Assembly (NCBI GenBank): GCA_027886175.1
Contig: JAJNNQ010000024.1
Coordinates: 7,858,001-7,922,000, forward strand
DNA length: 64,000 nucleotides
Source: Phylloscopus collybita
Lineage: Eukaryota; Chordata; Aves; Passeriformes; Phylloscopidae
Direction: 5' to 3'
The notes under the pieces were generated by a model, which was not told the DNA's origin, did no database searches, and saw only the letters and a program-made list of their open reading frames with translations. The position numbers and the translations under genes were made by a program. Of this stretch, positions 12,363 to 24,291 are shown in pieces (the first letter of the stretch is position 1; every line of letters starts with the position of its first letter).

Positions 12363-13988
12363 AAGCATAAGAAAGGCATCTATAAAGATGAAACTTTGTT
12401 GCTTTGTATTCAGAAGGGTTTTTTTTTCCCCTCCAATTTTGTTGCTGAAGCCTATCATATCCTTAGATTGTGCCTTCTGTCTCCAAATTATAGTTGAAAT
12501 GCCTATTTTTTTGTTGTTGTTGTTTAGAACTGGATAAAACTGATGTCCTTTCAATTAAAAGCAAATGAGGCCACATAGAAAATGTAAGACTATGAAAAAG
12601 CTGGACACAAAAATGCAGAAAATTTGCAAACTCATCACAATAATTTAATCAATTCTAGTCTGGTGGATTTTGCATTGATTCACAGGCTTAGCACATGACT
12701 TTTAAGACTCAATACAGAGTGGTATTGGAGTGATAACAGTGCACACTGCTGACTTGAGAGGTATTTTAGTGGGGATAGCAGATACCTGAGAGCACATTCT
12801 CAGGTGATATAATTTCTTGTGACTCTAATGCATTCTAACTCTGCTGATTTACATCTGCTGAGGATCTCAGCTCTGGGAATTCCTTGATGCTCAGTGCTAT
12901 TATTCTGACACCTGCCAAAGTGTCGATGGAGAATGGACCATAAAAATATCACTCCTTGATAGAAATGAATGTAACTTTAAGATCAGTCATTTGTGCTAGC
13001 CAGATTTTGTTCTCATCTTAATAGAACTTTTAAATATCTATTTCATTGCCAGGATGAATGGCCAAGCTTTAACTGCTGCAAATGAATGCAGAACTATAAA
13101 ACTTCAGTATAATCCTATAATTTATTTCTTAATTTTTCCGTTAGCACAGAACCAATCTTCTATTGAGGAACATTGTGGTGTCAATTGGGTGCCATATATT
13201 TGACAGGCAGAAGTGAAATCTGTATTCCTGAGAATGCAGACTTACGATGGTTTTTTATCATAATTTTAAAAACACCTCACAAAGAGAAGTAATTCATGAT
13301 AATCTTTATTTTATAGCTCAAGAATAGGGTGTTTAGGAAGGTGAAGTGACTTTTTTGAGAAGTTCAGTGATGGGAAATAAAATGTTGTTAGCATGACAAT
13401 GGTATTTTATTATAAATGTCGTTTTATAATAAATGTCATTTTATAGAACGACTAAATTCCATTACCTTCAGGGAGGCCAAAATTTCCTTTGGAGTCTCAG
13501 ATATAACCCATATGTCTAGTTCACAATCTTATTTGCAAGGAAAGGTATTGTCAATCTTTTGCCTAGCATGGAGCACACCTGTTAATAATAATCTCATAAC
13601 TTCCCTGGGACTGCAACCAATGATTTAATTGAAAAACAGAGTTTGAATTTGAGTTCATCTTTTTAGCTTGAGAATACAAGACTTAGGGGCCTCATAACCT
13701 CAGGGCTCCATAATCAACCACTGGTTCATGTACAGCTGTTTGATAGAGACCATGCTGAAATTTACTACTTGCAGCAGCATAATAAGCTGTAGTTTAGGTA
13801 TCTTTAAAGATGCCTAAACAGGTGACCTTTTTTCACTTTTTTTTCTTTCTTTTTTCTTTTTTTCTTTTTTCTTTTTTTTTCTTTTTTTCCCCTGATAAAA
13901 TGGTTGTTGACTCTGGAACAGGAATCATTTCAGTGTACATTCTAACCTGTAAGCACCTACAGTCATATAAGAAGGAAGAATTTTTTCA
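12363..13988. other. Unique AT-rich DNA with pyrimidine tract
   Basis: No gene. A 17-base imperfect tandem duplication lies at 13405-13438, with a partial third unit to 13446. A pyrimidine-only tract lies at about 13829-13890. Confidence 0.5.
13829..13890 (+). repeat. Polypyrimidine (T/C) tract
   Basis: Almost purely T and C, with runs such as TTTTCTTTTTTTC. The phenylalanine-rich 60-codon frame at 13810 is caused by it. It ends about 100 bases before a CR1 3' tail but is not part of that element. Confidence 0.8.
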
Positions 13989-14166
13989 CTGAAAGAGTTG
14001 TCAATGGAATGGGGCTGCCCCAGGGAGGTGGTGGAGTCACAATCATTCAAGAAATGACTGGAGGTGGCACACACTGCTCAGCTGCAGTTGACAAGGTGGT
14101 GATCGGTCAAAGGGGTTGGACTCGATGACTTTGGAGGTTTTTTCCTACTTTAATGATTCTGTGATG
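13989..14166 (+). mobile_element. CR1 LINE, 3'-end fragment
   Basis: This is the 3' untranslated tail of a chicken-repeat-1 type non-LTR retrotransposon. It shows the typical order: a GGCTGCCCCAGGGAGGTGG-type motif near 14011-14032, a 'ggagtcac' stretch, a divergent 'gaaatgactggaggtggcac' segment, then the terminal 'ggttggactcgatgac' motif at about 14116-14131, and finally the short ATTCTGTGATGA-like end. CR1 copies lack a poly(A) tail and are usually heavily 5'-truncated, as here. No coding part is left, and the copy is diverged, so it is an old inactive insertion. Confidence 0.9.
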
Positions 14167-17100
14167 AGGATGTGCAAACTTGTGGAGCTGTAGACAGGCC
14201 TAAACTCTGGCAACCATACGAGGTGAGACCTGGGAATTGTGGGGAAGTGTAGTCAGCATGACAGGCAATGAGGGCTGTGTTCTATGGCCAGCACCTGCAC
14301 TATCTTCAGAGAATGAGGAAGGATTTAAAGGAAAACAATGGAAAACATTGAAGGCAAACATTTGAAGGGTTTCTCCAAGGCACTGCAAACACCTCCAGAG
14401 TGAACACAAATGTAAGCAGTGAAAGCAGTGAAACTGTTTTTCAATCCAGTACTTGTTTAACAACCTTAGCCTATGTACTGCACATTGATTATCTCTTACA
14501 ATAGGAATTTACTCATTTGAGAAACATCTGACTCCTTGAACAATTCCCAATGCCTTCCATAGGAGTACCTGTTCAAGAAGATATTATTCTGAGTATCTGA
14601 GCCCAGAGTTTTGCTGTTTTAGGGTTTTGTTTTTTTTTTCCTCAGTAGAACTGTCAGTGAGAAAGACTTTTGGGTTTTTTTTCTTTTTAAGCTTCATCTC
14701 TGAAACTGACTTTCTGACAAAAATAATGATGAAACAAATACACGAAAAATGTGTCATAATCAGCCAGTTTATTAACAAACAGAAAAAACATTAATTTTAC
14801 AGGAGAGAGACTCAGGGAGGAAAGCCACAGCTCTGTCCACAGTCAGTTGGTGTGCATTGGTTGTGCAGTGGTCCTCACTGACTGTTGATTATTCAATGCC
14901 ATGAAATGATGTGGGTTTTTTGAAGAAGGTGGAAAAGTATTTTTCAGGGTCCTTTTGGACCTACCTTCCCACACTTTCTTCCCCTTCTACTTCCTTATTC
15001 CTTTTCATTGAGGCTTCTGCTGCTTTTATTCTTTCCATTGTGGATTTTCCTGCCAGGTTTAGCATTGTGCACCTAAAACCCAGTGAATAAACTCAGCAGG
15101 AACTATCTGAATAAAGCTGAATAACTTCTTGTTTCATTTCCCTTTGGCTTCTGCATTTCAGAGGTGCTAGAACCATTTGTCTGCTTTGCACAGGACTTGA
15201 ATGTGGGCATGGGGGAGGAGGAAGGAAAAAGAAAAATGCAGAAGAATTGGAGTAAATATTACTTCAAGTTACAAGGGGAAGTCTATATAAAATATGGGGA
15301 TCACATCCAAAGACATATAAACCTCACAGCTCTGTTGCTGATCCACGCAGAATTTTACTCAGTATGGGTTACAAACTCATTTATTGTTTCTGCCTCCTGT
15401 ATTCTTTTTTAGAGCTCCAGATAACATGAGAGGTTTTTAGGCTCTTCTGTCCCAGCACAACATCAGCCTTTGCAAATAATTTGTTCCTCAGTGGGAATAA
15501 GGGAGACACACATGGAAAGTTTCATTATAAATATATTTTATGTGTCTGTTTATGCTCAGGTTGTTTAGAAAGTCATAATTGCATTTCTTTCTACTAATTG
15601 AGGAAAACTGATACGAGATTTGTTAGACACATTTCTTTAATTACTTACTTTTCAAATTTGCTGTAGTTTACATACTATTTGCACTCTCCATAGTTTGTTT
15701 TCTTCAGTTAAAAATGTACTTTTAAGTTGCAGACCTAGTTATGGAAAAGGAAATATAAAAATATCTTCCTAAGCACAGTTGCTTTTAGTGTGCTCCAGAC
15801 ATCTTACTGACTTTGCTACACCTTTAAACGTACTTTCCAGGAAGTTAATTCTATATACAATGTGTCATCTGAAGTATATGGACTTCTAGAGATGGAATCA
15901 ATATTAAGTCTTTAGTGACTTTATAGTACCTTTATTATGGTTTAATAATATTGGGGTTTACATTTAATTTCCTTGCGTTCTAATTTGATTTTTTTTTTTA
16001 ATTCATCTCCTCAGTGATACTAATGGCTGGAAATGTTCTTGTAAATAAATTTGTTTCCAGGGATTTGGGCTTTTTTGGAGGGATTGGGTTGATTTACTTA
16101 ATTTTCTATGGATGAATGGATAAATTCTCTCAATGGCTATGATGTAAATTACAAATATCTGCACTGAGGTCTGTGGCTATTACATGGGGAGACAGGATGG
16201 ATTTTACCATGCTGCTCCACAGCTAAGAAAGCACAATTCTGTTGCTACCAGAAGATACATTCCAATATCTCTTATGAGAAGAGTGCCCTTAAGACTGATT
16301 TAATTTGATGACTATTTCCTGTGGACTTGTTTGAGAGATATAGATAGATAGATTTGCTTTTATTTTAGTTTCTTCTCTTTTAGCTATATAAGCCATACCG
16401 TGTGATGTCTATTTTTTCAATGACTTACAAAACTACAGCATGCAGGTCAGAATTAAAAACCCAAATCACAAATATTTAGTAAAACTTTGGAAACAATCTG
16501 ATTACAGCATAGTTCCAGCCTTTTCCCAGGGGACTCCTCATCAGCAATATTCAGAGAATGTGTAAACACTTCACCTCAGAGTAGGGAGGAAGAAATAATC
16601 CCTGGTCAATTGGTCCACAATCATCAGTGCACCATAAACAGCTGGTGGTGAATAACTCTCATCCTTAGTGAGAATTGCAGCATGCACAGAACACAACTCC
16701 TGCCAACTGCTCTGTGCATCCCTTTGTTAAAATATAAAATAAACATTTTTCAGTTGTACTGATGTGTCTGTGTGTTTGCAGTCGGTTTCTCAAATCAAAA
16801 TGGTTGGAAAACTGCAAAACTGGAATGGATCAAAGGTCAGTAAATATTATGGCAATTCTGATTTTAGAGAGAGACGTGAAGCAATTATTTAAAACACATG
16901 AGGGAGTAGAAAACCAGAAATTAGGGTGTTATATTTATGGAAGTGGGAAAATTTGAAAGACTTAATATAGCCTGTAACACCTTTACAGTTGCAAGGAAAG
17001 AAGGGTGAAGAGGGAGATAAAATACTTTCTATGATAGATAATAAAGAAAATCAAATATTTTTTTTTAAAAATTTGATTGTCATTATGACTGAATTATCCA

Positions 17101-17404
17101 ACTGATTGGTAAACATAGGGTAAACACAATCTACCCCATTTGGCCTTTATTTGAACACTTCCATTATTAGAGAAATAAATTCAGTATTTTGTGTTTATGA
17201 TTTTTTGCAGGTGTTATACTTTCTATTTGAATAGTTCTTCCCTTGCAATTTTATCAGTGTGGTTTGTTTAATTGGTTCAGAGAGAAACATGGTTTTATTT
17301 TACTGGAAGAGTGGAAATCATTTAAGCTGAAGCAAAATGTGGTTAAGTATATAATTTGCTCCTAAAATCTATTAACATTTTAAAAAAACAATTTGTGGTC
17401 TGAC
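14167..17404. other. Unique AT-rich non-coding DNA
   Basis: Nothing gene-like recognised. The longest frame (82 codons, 15164) has no family resemblance. A short GATA run (ATAGATAGATAG) lies near 16338-16350. Confidence 0.5.
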
Positions 17405-17525
17405 TTTTAGTTTTGTTGTTTGGTTTTTTAGGTTTTTTTTTTTTTAATTGGTTGGTTGTTTTTTGGGGTTTTGCTGGTGTGTGTTTGTTTGTTTGTTTGG
17501 GGAGTTTTTTGTTCTGTTTCTTTTT
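17405..17525 (+). repeat. T/G-rich low-complexity tract
   Basis: About 120 bases of nearly pure T and G with TTGG, GGTTGG and (GTTT)n blocks. The opposite-strand translation is lysine, asparagine and threonine-rich, which explains the frames of 76-77 codons here. It is a member of the recurrent T/G tract class of this window. Confidence 0.85.
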
Positions 17526-18902
17526 AGTTCTGCAATCTACATCTTCAAAAGTAAAAGTATCAGGCCATTGGTACAAGTCTGTTTTACTTTTAGACTGCTG
17601 CAGAAAAAAGTGTCATGAAGGTACATTTGTGTTTCACCCTTAATTTATATGCTTCATGGACAATGAATGTGAGATGCAGATCTTTGACAAAAGTCCTAAC
17701 TTTGCTTCATTTGCTGAAACAATTTCTGTAAAATAACTCAAGATGGGAAGAAGTCAAGGTGATAAGATTCCCACCATAGTTACAGGTTTTTTTATTTTTC
17801 TTAATACTTTTAGCCAATTTTAGGGCATTTATATCTTCCTTGTAGTGACAAAGAGGCATTTTCCCAGCAAGTACGTGTGCAATTATATCTGTATTTTTAT
17901 CCTTTTTTGTGAGGTGATGAAATATCTTGGGAAGAAATCAGTATTTCCCTCTTTCTATAATTACAAGAAGTTTAATAGATTACTTTTCTTGGTTATATGT
18001 AGTCCTGATGACAGTCAAGTGAAATAGGGTTTTTTTTTTTATTTCTTTCCAGAAGTAAAATAATCTCCAAACATGCCTTTCTAGTTAAATTTCATTCTCC
18101 AAAGAAGGGTCCAGGAAAAGCAACATTGTTTCATATTACTGATGTTTCTTGTTTGGTCTATAATTCTCCTGATTTTATCAGTCTCAAACATAAGTCCAAC
18201 CCCTTTGAAGAGCTGCTTATTGGCAGGGATTTCTCAGCTCTTCCAGGTAACTAATTATGGTGAAATGTGTGAAAGACTTCAGCATAGACTTCAGTCTATG
18301 TTCTCTTGGAGAAAAATTTCATTATTCTTTGACAAAACCTTCCTGAATCTGGAGGAAAAACTCTTCACAGTCTCAATAAAAACACTTTACTGACTAGACC
18401 AGTGCTGTCATTAATCACATCTTCCTTCCCAGCCCATTCTTGCATTCCTTAAACACAGTAATAGTTGAAGAGCAGAAGAGTAGAAACATCTATTCTTTTT
18501 AACCATTTCTAATGTAGCATCTTTTTAATCTCATGTTTCTCTTTCCTTTCCCTATGCTCCCCTTAATTTGCCCACATTTTTAAAGCATGATCCCCAAAAG
18601 ACAGACAAGCTGAAGTGCCAGGGGAAATAGAGAGCAGAATAACCAGCTTGTGCCTCTGACACCAGATAAACACTTAACAGGTCACACAATGAGGTTTGCT
18701 CACTTGTTTCCAAAACTTCCTGCTGCACAAATGGCATAATCTGAACATTTGAAATGTGTGCTCTCTATGTGAAGCTAAGCATCACCAGAAACTGCTGATG
18801 AGGCCTGAACCCAGAGCAGATCTCTGGAGAACCTGTTCGATGTCAGATTGAGAAGACTCATTAGAGGATTGCTTGTGCATGTTTTGATTAATTTTTGGTC
18901 CA
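17526..18902. other. Unique AT-rich non-coding DNA
   Basis: No gene recognised. A short perfect hairpin lies at 18283-18300: CATAGACT, two-base loop, AGTCTATG. Confidence 0.5.
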
Positions 18903-18976
18903 TTTTTTTTTTTTTTTTTGGGGGGGGGGGGGGGGTTGTTTTGTTTTTTGTTTTTGTTTGTTTGTTTGTTTGTTTT
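18903..18976 (+). repeat. T17-G16 homopolymer pair then (GTTT)n
   Basis: Seventeen T residues (18903-18919) run directly into sixteen G residues (18920-18935), followed by TTTTG and GTTT units to about 18976. The G run could form a G-quadruplex. Exact homopolymer lengths in an assembly are unreliable. Confidence 0.85.
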
Positions 18977-18984
18977 TCCTTTAT

Positions 18985-19215
18985 AGAGTATACAATAATT
19001 TCATCATCACCATGTTTCCCAAATTTCATTAAGAATGTCATGTAGCTTATGACTTCTTCCTCTAATCCACTTAGACCATCAAAGACAGAAATTCCATTGA
19101 CTTTGCCTCTTGTCACATTGTTATTCTTTCAAGGCTTTGTAAATGGACTGTTTAATCTTCTCCAGTATCATTCTGGATACTGAAGTGAGGCTGACAGGTC
19201 TATGATTTACTTGTA
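18985..19215 (-). mobile_element. Old CR1/L3-like LINE RT fragment
   Basis: Translated on the minus strand, 19121-19215 contains PVSLTSVSRMILEKIKQ. This corresponds to the conserved 'RPVSLTSV...EKI' block in the reverse transcriptase of CR1-clade LINEs. Further along the same strand, at 18985-19110, a reading like GLEEEVISY...KFG...DDE is reminiscent of the later 'LEEEV...KFADDTK' block that contains the catalytic FADD motif, but the key residues are not intact and the intervening part is deleted. The fragment sits exactly between two T/G-rich tracts. I infer an ancient, inactive LINE remnant; the first motif is fairly strong, the second weak. Confidence 0.5.
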
Positions 19216-19277
19216 CTCTTTTGTTTGATTGTTGTTTTTTGGTTTGATTTTGTTGTTGTTGTTGTTGGGTTTTTTTC
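19216..19277 (+). repeat. T/G-rich tract with (GTT)n
   Basis: T and G only for about 60 bases, including five GTT units at about 19249-19266. It abuts the LINE fragment at 19215 and interrupts the frame that continues upstream on the minus strand. Confidence 0.8.
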
Positions 19278-22200
19278 GCTCTGTTAAACTTTAAAGATGA
19301 AGTTTTATCTTCTCCTGACCTGTGCTGCTGCATCAGCTACACTCCAAGTCATGGGAAATAATCATTAATGTCTTGGAGGCTGCTTTTACTACTACTTCAA
19401 ATTCTTGAGGAAGCCCTGGTTACTTAAATACTTCCATCATTCAAATATTACTTAATCTCTCCATAAATAGCTGAATACTGGCTATAAATAACCACTTAAA
19501 TTCTATTTTCAGTACTATGAATGACAGGGATATATTATTGAGGAAGCAGAGACTAAGTATTAAAAGGGTGTAGGGAGGAAATAATTTAGACTTTTAGGAA
19601 TTACTGGCTCAATTAAATCCTAAGTCATAAAAGAGTTATAAGCTAAGGTCATATGCAAGAAGTTCTCCTTATTTAAAAAATGAATCAGGGTCATTGGTCT
19701 GAGCTTTTTTAAAAAGTTTTACATTGGCCTTTTAATTCTTTTATGGTTCTTTTAAGTTCAGTGATAGATTTAGTTTTGCTTAACTTGTCTCTATATGTAT
19801 TGAATCAAGAGCTGGTCCTTTACTGAAGAGTTATGTAAGCTGGAGATTTTTAGAATCACTTTGCACAATTCAGTCTGAGAAAAAATAGAGAATATTGTAC
19901 CTAATTAACTGAGAATTAAATAACATCTTGCAATTTGTATATAATTTCTCCACTGAATTAATTTCTGTAGGCTTTTTCCTACCTTCATAATGATTTTAAA
20001 TCTGAAAGGATAAAACGCTTAATTTGAAATTCCATCTAATTAAAGGAATTCTGTATTTTATTGATTTCTTGCCAGAAGAGAACCATTTAAAAGCAAGCAA
20101 TATTATGCTAGGCGAAGCAATAGCCTTTAGCATATTTGATGGTGTATTTCAGCATTTCAGTTTAAGAGAGTTTTATTTGATTTTACCTGACGCATTTTAT
20201 TGTCATGTTTTTATCTCAGGTTTAACTACTATGTAAATTTTAATGTGAAAGAATGAAAACTCAGGTTGCAAACACAAGGAAAAGTCTTGTACAAAGTTGA
20301 AAACCAGACTAAATAAATTGGACACCCTACTCAGTGCAATATATATTTTAAACACGTACCCATGATGATATTCTTAAAGGTCACAGATGATCTCAAACTG
20401 CAAGTTACCTTTTAGATAAAAATGTTGATTATAATGAAAGTGATTGTAAGTGTGGTTTAAATTGTTCTTTTCTTGGAGAAGTGTCTCTTGCTCTCTCCTC
20501 TTTCCTGTTAATTACTGTGTGCTAGCAGGAGAGAAGCTTCTCTGTGCAACAGGTGACAAACAGTAAAGCACTGTATGGACAACAGGAGTGAAACCACCTT
20601 TACCTTATGCATTCTTACCCTTGGGAAAAATATGGGGTTTTGTCCAAATGCAGGCTTGGCTCCATGGTCTTACAATAGAGCTGCTAGAAACATCCTTGGA
20701 AAGGTTTGTGGGCGGGTCACCAGTGCCTGGCTTCTGACAGGGCACTAATTTAGGCACCTGAAGAAACACAAATGTAAAAAGCTGTGATGTACTTATTGCA
20801 TTTGCTGTAATTGCACCTAGAAAGCCTCCGTGTTACAAAATACATCAAAGCTTTGGGGAAGTAAAATAAATATTGGATGTGGCAGTCATGTATAGTATAC
20901 CCCAAACCTATTATTATGTGATTTTAACATTTTTGTGCTTTTCATATCAGTGATTAATTATGAGCCCCACTTTTCATCCTAAAGGAAAAGTTATTAATTA
21001 TTACAAATGAGTCTTCTCAAAGTTACCTAAGGTAGGGCTGAGACTGGAATAAAAGATTCATAATTTAACACAGCTCCATTTTAATTTTTTTCCAGTATAG
21101 AAAGACTAAGAAAATTCATATCTGGATGTTGATTATTCTCCTGTCATAATTTAATAAAAAATAAAAATAAAAAAAAATTAATTCATTTTTTAAAAAGGAA
21201 AAGAAAAGCAGAGTACAGTTGAAAATAATTTTTCCAGTCTTCATCTGAAATTTAATGTCCTAATTTAAGGCCTAGCTGTTTTTGGACCAGAAAATTGCTG
21301 TAATGTTGGACTATTTCCTATTTTGAGATGGGTGTTTTATGTGACATTTGAAATTGTTCCAGGGGCATAATTTTTAGAAACAAAAAAATTCCTTTGATTT
21401 CCAGATAGAGTTCTCTAATGTTTCAATTATCAGTATCATCAGAGTACTCCCACTACAATAAAATGGGAATGAAAAATAGGCATTCTATGCAAACTGACCA
21501 TACTTATGTGTTTTTTCATATGGCCTTTTGTACAAAACTTCCAAGTTTTCCTACATCTATGCTAAGCACTGGGAATTTCAATGCATTTGTGCTGATGCCT
21601 TTGTATTATACAGTTATTAAGGCATGGTATATAGAGTGCATCTCACACATCTGATGTACCAGAGGCATCCCCATTTTAGAAATAAATGAAATAAGTAGTA
21701 GCTGCTTCTCTGCCTTAACAGGTGGGATAATTTTTGGAAGGAAAATCTGAAGTATAGAGCAGCAGTTTTGCTTGTTACACCTAATCAAAGGCACAGTGTG
21801 GGAAGAGGAAGGAAGCTCTCCACAGACAGAATCTATTCATTGTGCCATTAAAAAAAAAAAAATCCATCCAGGCTGTGCCCAATACTGCATAATAGGGGAG
21901 TTCCCAGGGTATAAAGTTATACTTGCTATCTATGTTCTTCTTTTTATTCTACCTTATTAAAACTGGTATTTTATCATACCAATTCTCATGCCTTTCTCTT
22001 TGAGACCCAGGAAGAATCCTACTCCATCTCTCTGTTTCCTCCATTTCTTCCACAGTCCAGGTACAAAGCACTGGTCCCCAGCTGGAATGGTGTTGAGGCT
22101 CAATAAGGTCCTAGTTGGATATTGGGTTTGTAAGACATGCCCTGGAACATTCCTGGGGAATAGTGCAGACCCTGCTAACTTGTTGGTACGGCTGTTAGGA

Positions 22201-22360
22201 GCTGGTTCAAACACAGAAGGGCAAAGAAAACTAAGTCTTTGTGAATAAAATGGAAAGAACTTTGAAGGTTCAAAACATTCCCCCAAAAAACAAGATAAAA
22301 ACCAAACAAGATTAAATTTTAATGCCAAAAAAATTGATATATTTTTATTTAATAATGAGC
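19278..22360. other. Unique AT-rich non-coding DNA
   Basis: No gene or interspersed repeat recognised across about 3 kb. Short A runs lie at 21158-21178 and 21849-21860. Frames up to 86 codons have no resemblance to known proteins. The 158-codon minus frame that starts at 22433 begins inside an LTR and runs into unique DNA. Confidence 0.5.
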
Positions 22361-23225
22361 ATCTTATTTGGAAAGACAGGTGTCTGCCAGGGAAAAGCCA
22401 GAGCTTCCTTTGGAATGGGAAATATAAACCCACTCCAAATTATTATAATTTTGAAATTAAGGGGCTTTCAAGAGAAGATGTGGGAATAGCAATAACAGTT
22501 CTTTACTAAGAATATTAAAAATGTACTAGTAGAAAATAACAAAGGAACAAAAAAGAAAAAAAATAACAGAACATGACTTGACACCCTTTTGGTCAGGGTG
22601 TTGGGAGCAGTCCAATTAAATCCTCCTGAAGGGACAGATGTGGTTCTGTTGGAGAAGAGATGATCCTGTAGAAGGGTAGCTTTCTTTGAAAGTCCAGTGG
22701 TGATGAGATGGTTTTGGTCTTCCTCTGGGAACCCAGTGGAAACAGGCTGCCCTGGTGTTCTGAATTGCAGGTTTTATCCAGGTAGGAATGCTTGGCTCCT
22801 CCTGCTGGGTGGAGCATCTCACAATGGGATGATGTAATTGTATCAGTCATGCAGTGAGCCTTAATGGCCCATTAACAGCAGATATCCCCTTGGAGGGAGG
22901 ATGGGTTATAGAAAAGATAAGAACTTGGTTTTAACAGCTGGCTCATTAACAGAGGACACCTGCCCCCTCCTCCTCGGAGCCATGAGGAATGGGTCATAGA
23001 ATAGAGAAAGAAAAAAAACACCTCTCCAACTGGTTTCAACAGATTGTTCAATAGAATTCAACAGATTCTATTTCAACAACAGAATACATCTTGTATTGAA
23101 CCTAAGGCAGTGAGGCAAAGAGAAAGAAAAAGTAGAGAAAAGTTAGAAAAAAGCTAAGGTTGCTTTAAAAAACATAGGTGGGGTCATGGCCACACTGTGC
23201 CACCTTTGTTGTTGCTGAGTCACTC
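22361..23225 (-). mobile_element. Solo LTR of an endogenous retrovirus (copy 1)
   Basis: This is a long terminal repeat read on the minus strand. From its 5' side it holds two related U3 units that contain 'ctgttgaaacc' or 'ctgttaaaacc' and end in 'ctgttaatg(a/g)gcc' (about 23048-22860). Next come the 'tgtgagatgctccaccca' block (22805-22822), a TATA-like GGATAAAAC near 22780, a poly(A)-signal-like AGTAAAGAACTG near 22500-22511, and the 3' end 'cacctgtctttccaaa' at about 22366-22382. The same order occurs inverted at 26.6-27.4 kb. I remember this as a common passerine LTR family of roughly 0.8 kb. The 3' end is well placed; the 5' boundary near 23.2 kb is a guess. No gag, pol or env sequence is adjacent, so it is a solo LTR. 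Confidence 0.8.
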
Positions 23226-24237
23226 TGTGCCCCTCCCTGCAAGTTATTGCCAAATCTCCCTCCTGCAGGAGCTCTGAGACATAATGAATTTGTTATGGAC
23301 TCTTAACCTAATGATATTTTTGCTATGAATAAACAATGTAAGAGCTGATGGTCTGTGTGAGGCAAATGTATGCAAATGACTGAGGAGGGTCTTGGGAGCA
23401 TTTTCAACTTTTGCTTTTATACTTGCATGGCAAGGTGGAGAACTGAATTAAGTCAAATATGGGGAAATTTGGTGCATATAAATATAGCCACCAAGCTACT
23501 TGAAACTAAAAAGGCAATCTCATCTCACCTAAAACCCCAGATCCTGTTTCTCCTAAAATAAATATCAAAGTAGCTGTAAATGCATTTAGATTTCTGGTTT
23601 TATTTCATTTCTTAGAAGAAGTGTAGAGGAAAATCAGACAGCTAGAACTAATTTAAGATGCCAAGTTTTTGCTTCTGTTCTACAGTATTTTGCATTGTAT
23701 TTTTTTAAATTAAGAAATCGATGAAGGATACAGCCAATATGGTGTTTCTGTAAAAACAAAAATCTCATCTGTACAATAATTAGAATATAGATTGATGTTC
23801 CAGATGGTACACATGCAAAAGAAGGCTAGCTGCAAAGCAGATGGTATTATGACCATACATAAAGCAACTGGATAATCATTGTAATATTGTGACATGTCAT
23901 ATTAGAAGAATAAATACTATGTTTTCCCGAGGAAAAAAGGTAAAATCATCAGTAAATTAAACCACACAAGGCAGATGTGGCACTTATCCAGGAGTTACAG
24001 TTCTAATAGGAACTTAGAGGCTTTATTTCTTTAATTCATTCCCCTTATGAAAAAGAGGTAATTCTAATTCAAATAAAATGTCCTTTACACTATTAACTTT
24101 AGCATAAGAAACTATAAATTATTTAGATTATTCTGTATTTCCAAAATTTTGCCAATTCTTTTACTCCCTCCAAGAAATCTCAGCTATTAGAAGCAGTTGT
24201 ATTCCTAAGATATTTTTCTTTAAATGCAATAGACATT

Positions 24238-24240
<3 letters not shown>
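23226..24240. other. Unique AT-rich non-coding DNA
   Basis: Nothing gene-like; no retroviral coding sequence follows the LTR. Frames of about 60 codons only. Confidence 0.5.

Positions 24241-24241
<1 letters not shown>

Positions 24242-24289
<48 letters not shown>
24242..24289 (+). repeat. 48-base poly(A) run
   Basis: Forty-eight consecutive A residues lie between TTTATT and GGTGCAAC. A run this long is notable because CR1, the main bird retroposon, has no poly(A) tail. It could be a slippage-expanded A tract, the tail of a retrocopy, or an assembly artefact. The 80 bases upstream show no AATAAA signal and no gene I recognise. Confidence 0.85.

Positions 24290-24291
<2 letters not shown>

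Noticed and set aside
21957..22433. 158-codon minus-strand frame
   Set aside because: Begins in LTR sequence and continues into unique DNA; no domain, and composition is ordinary.
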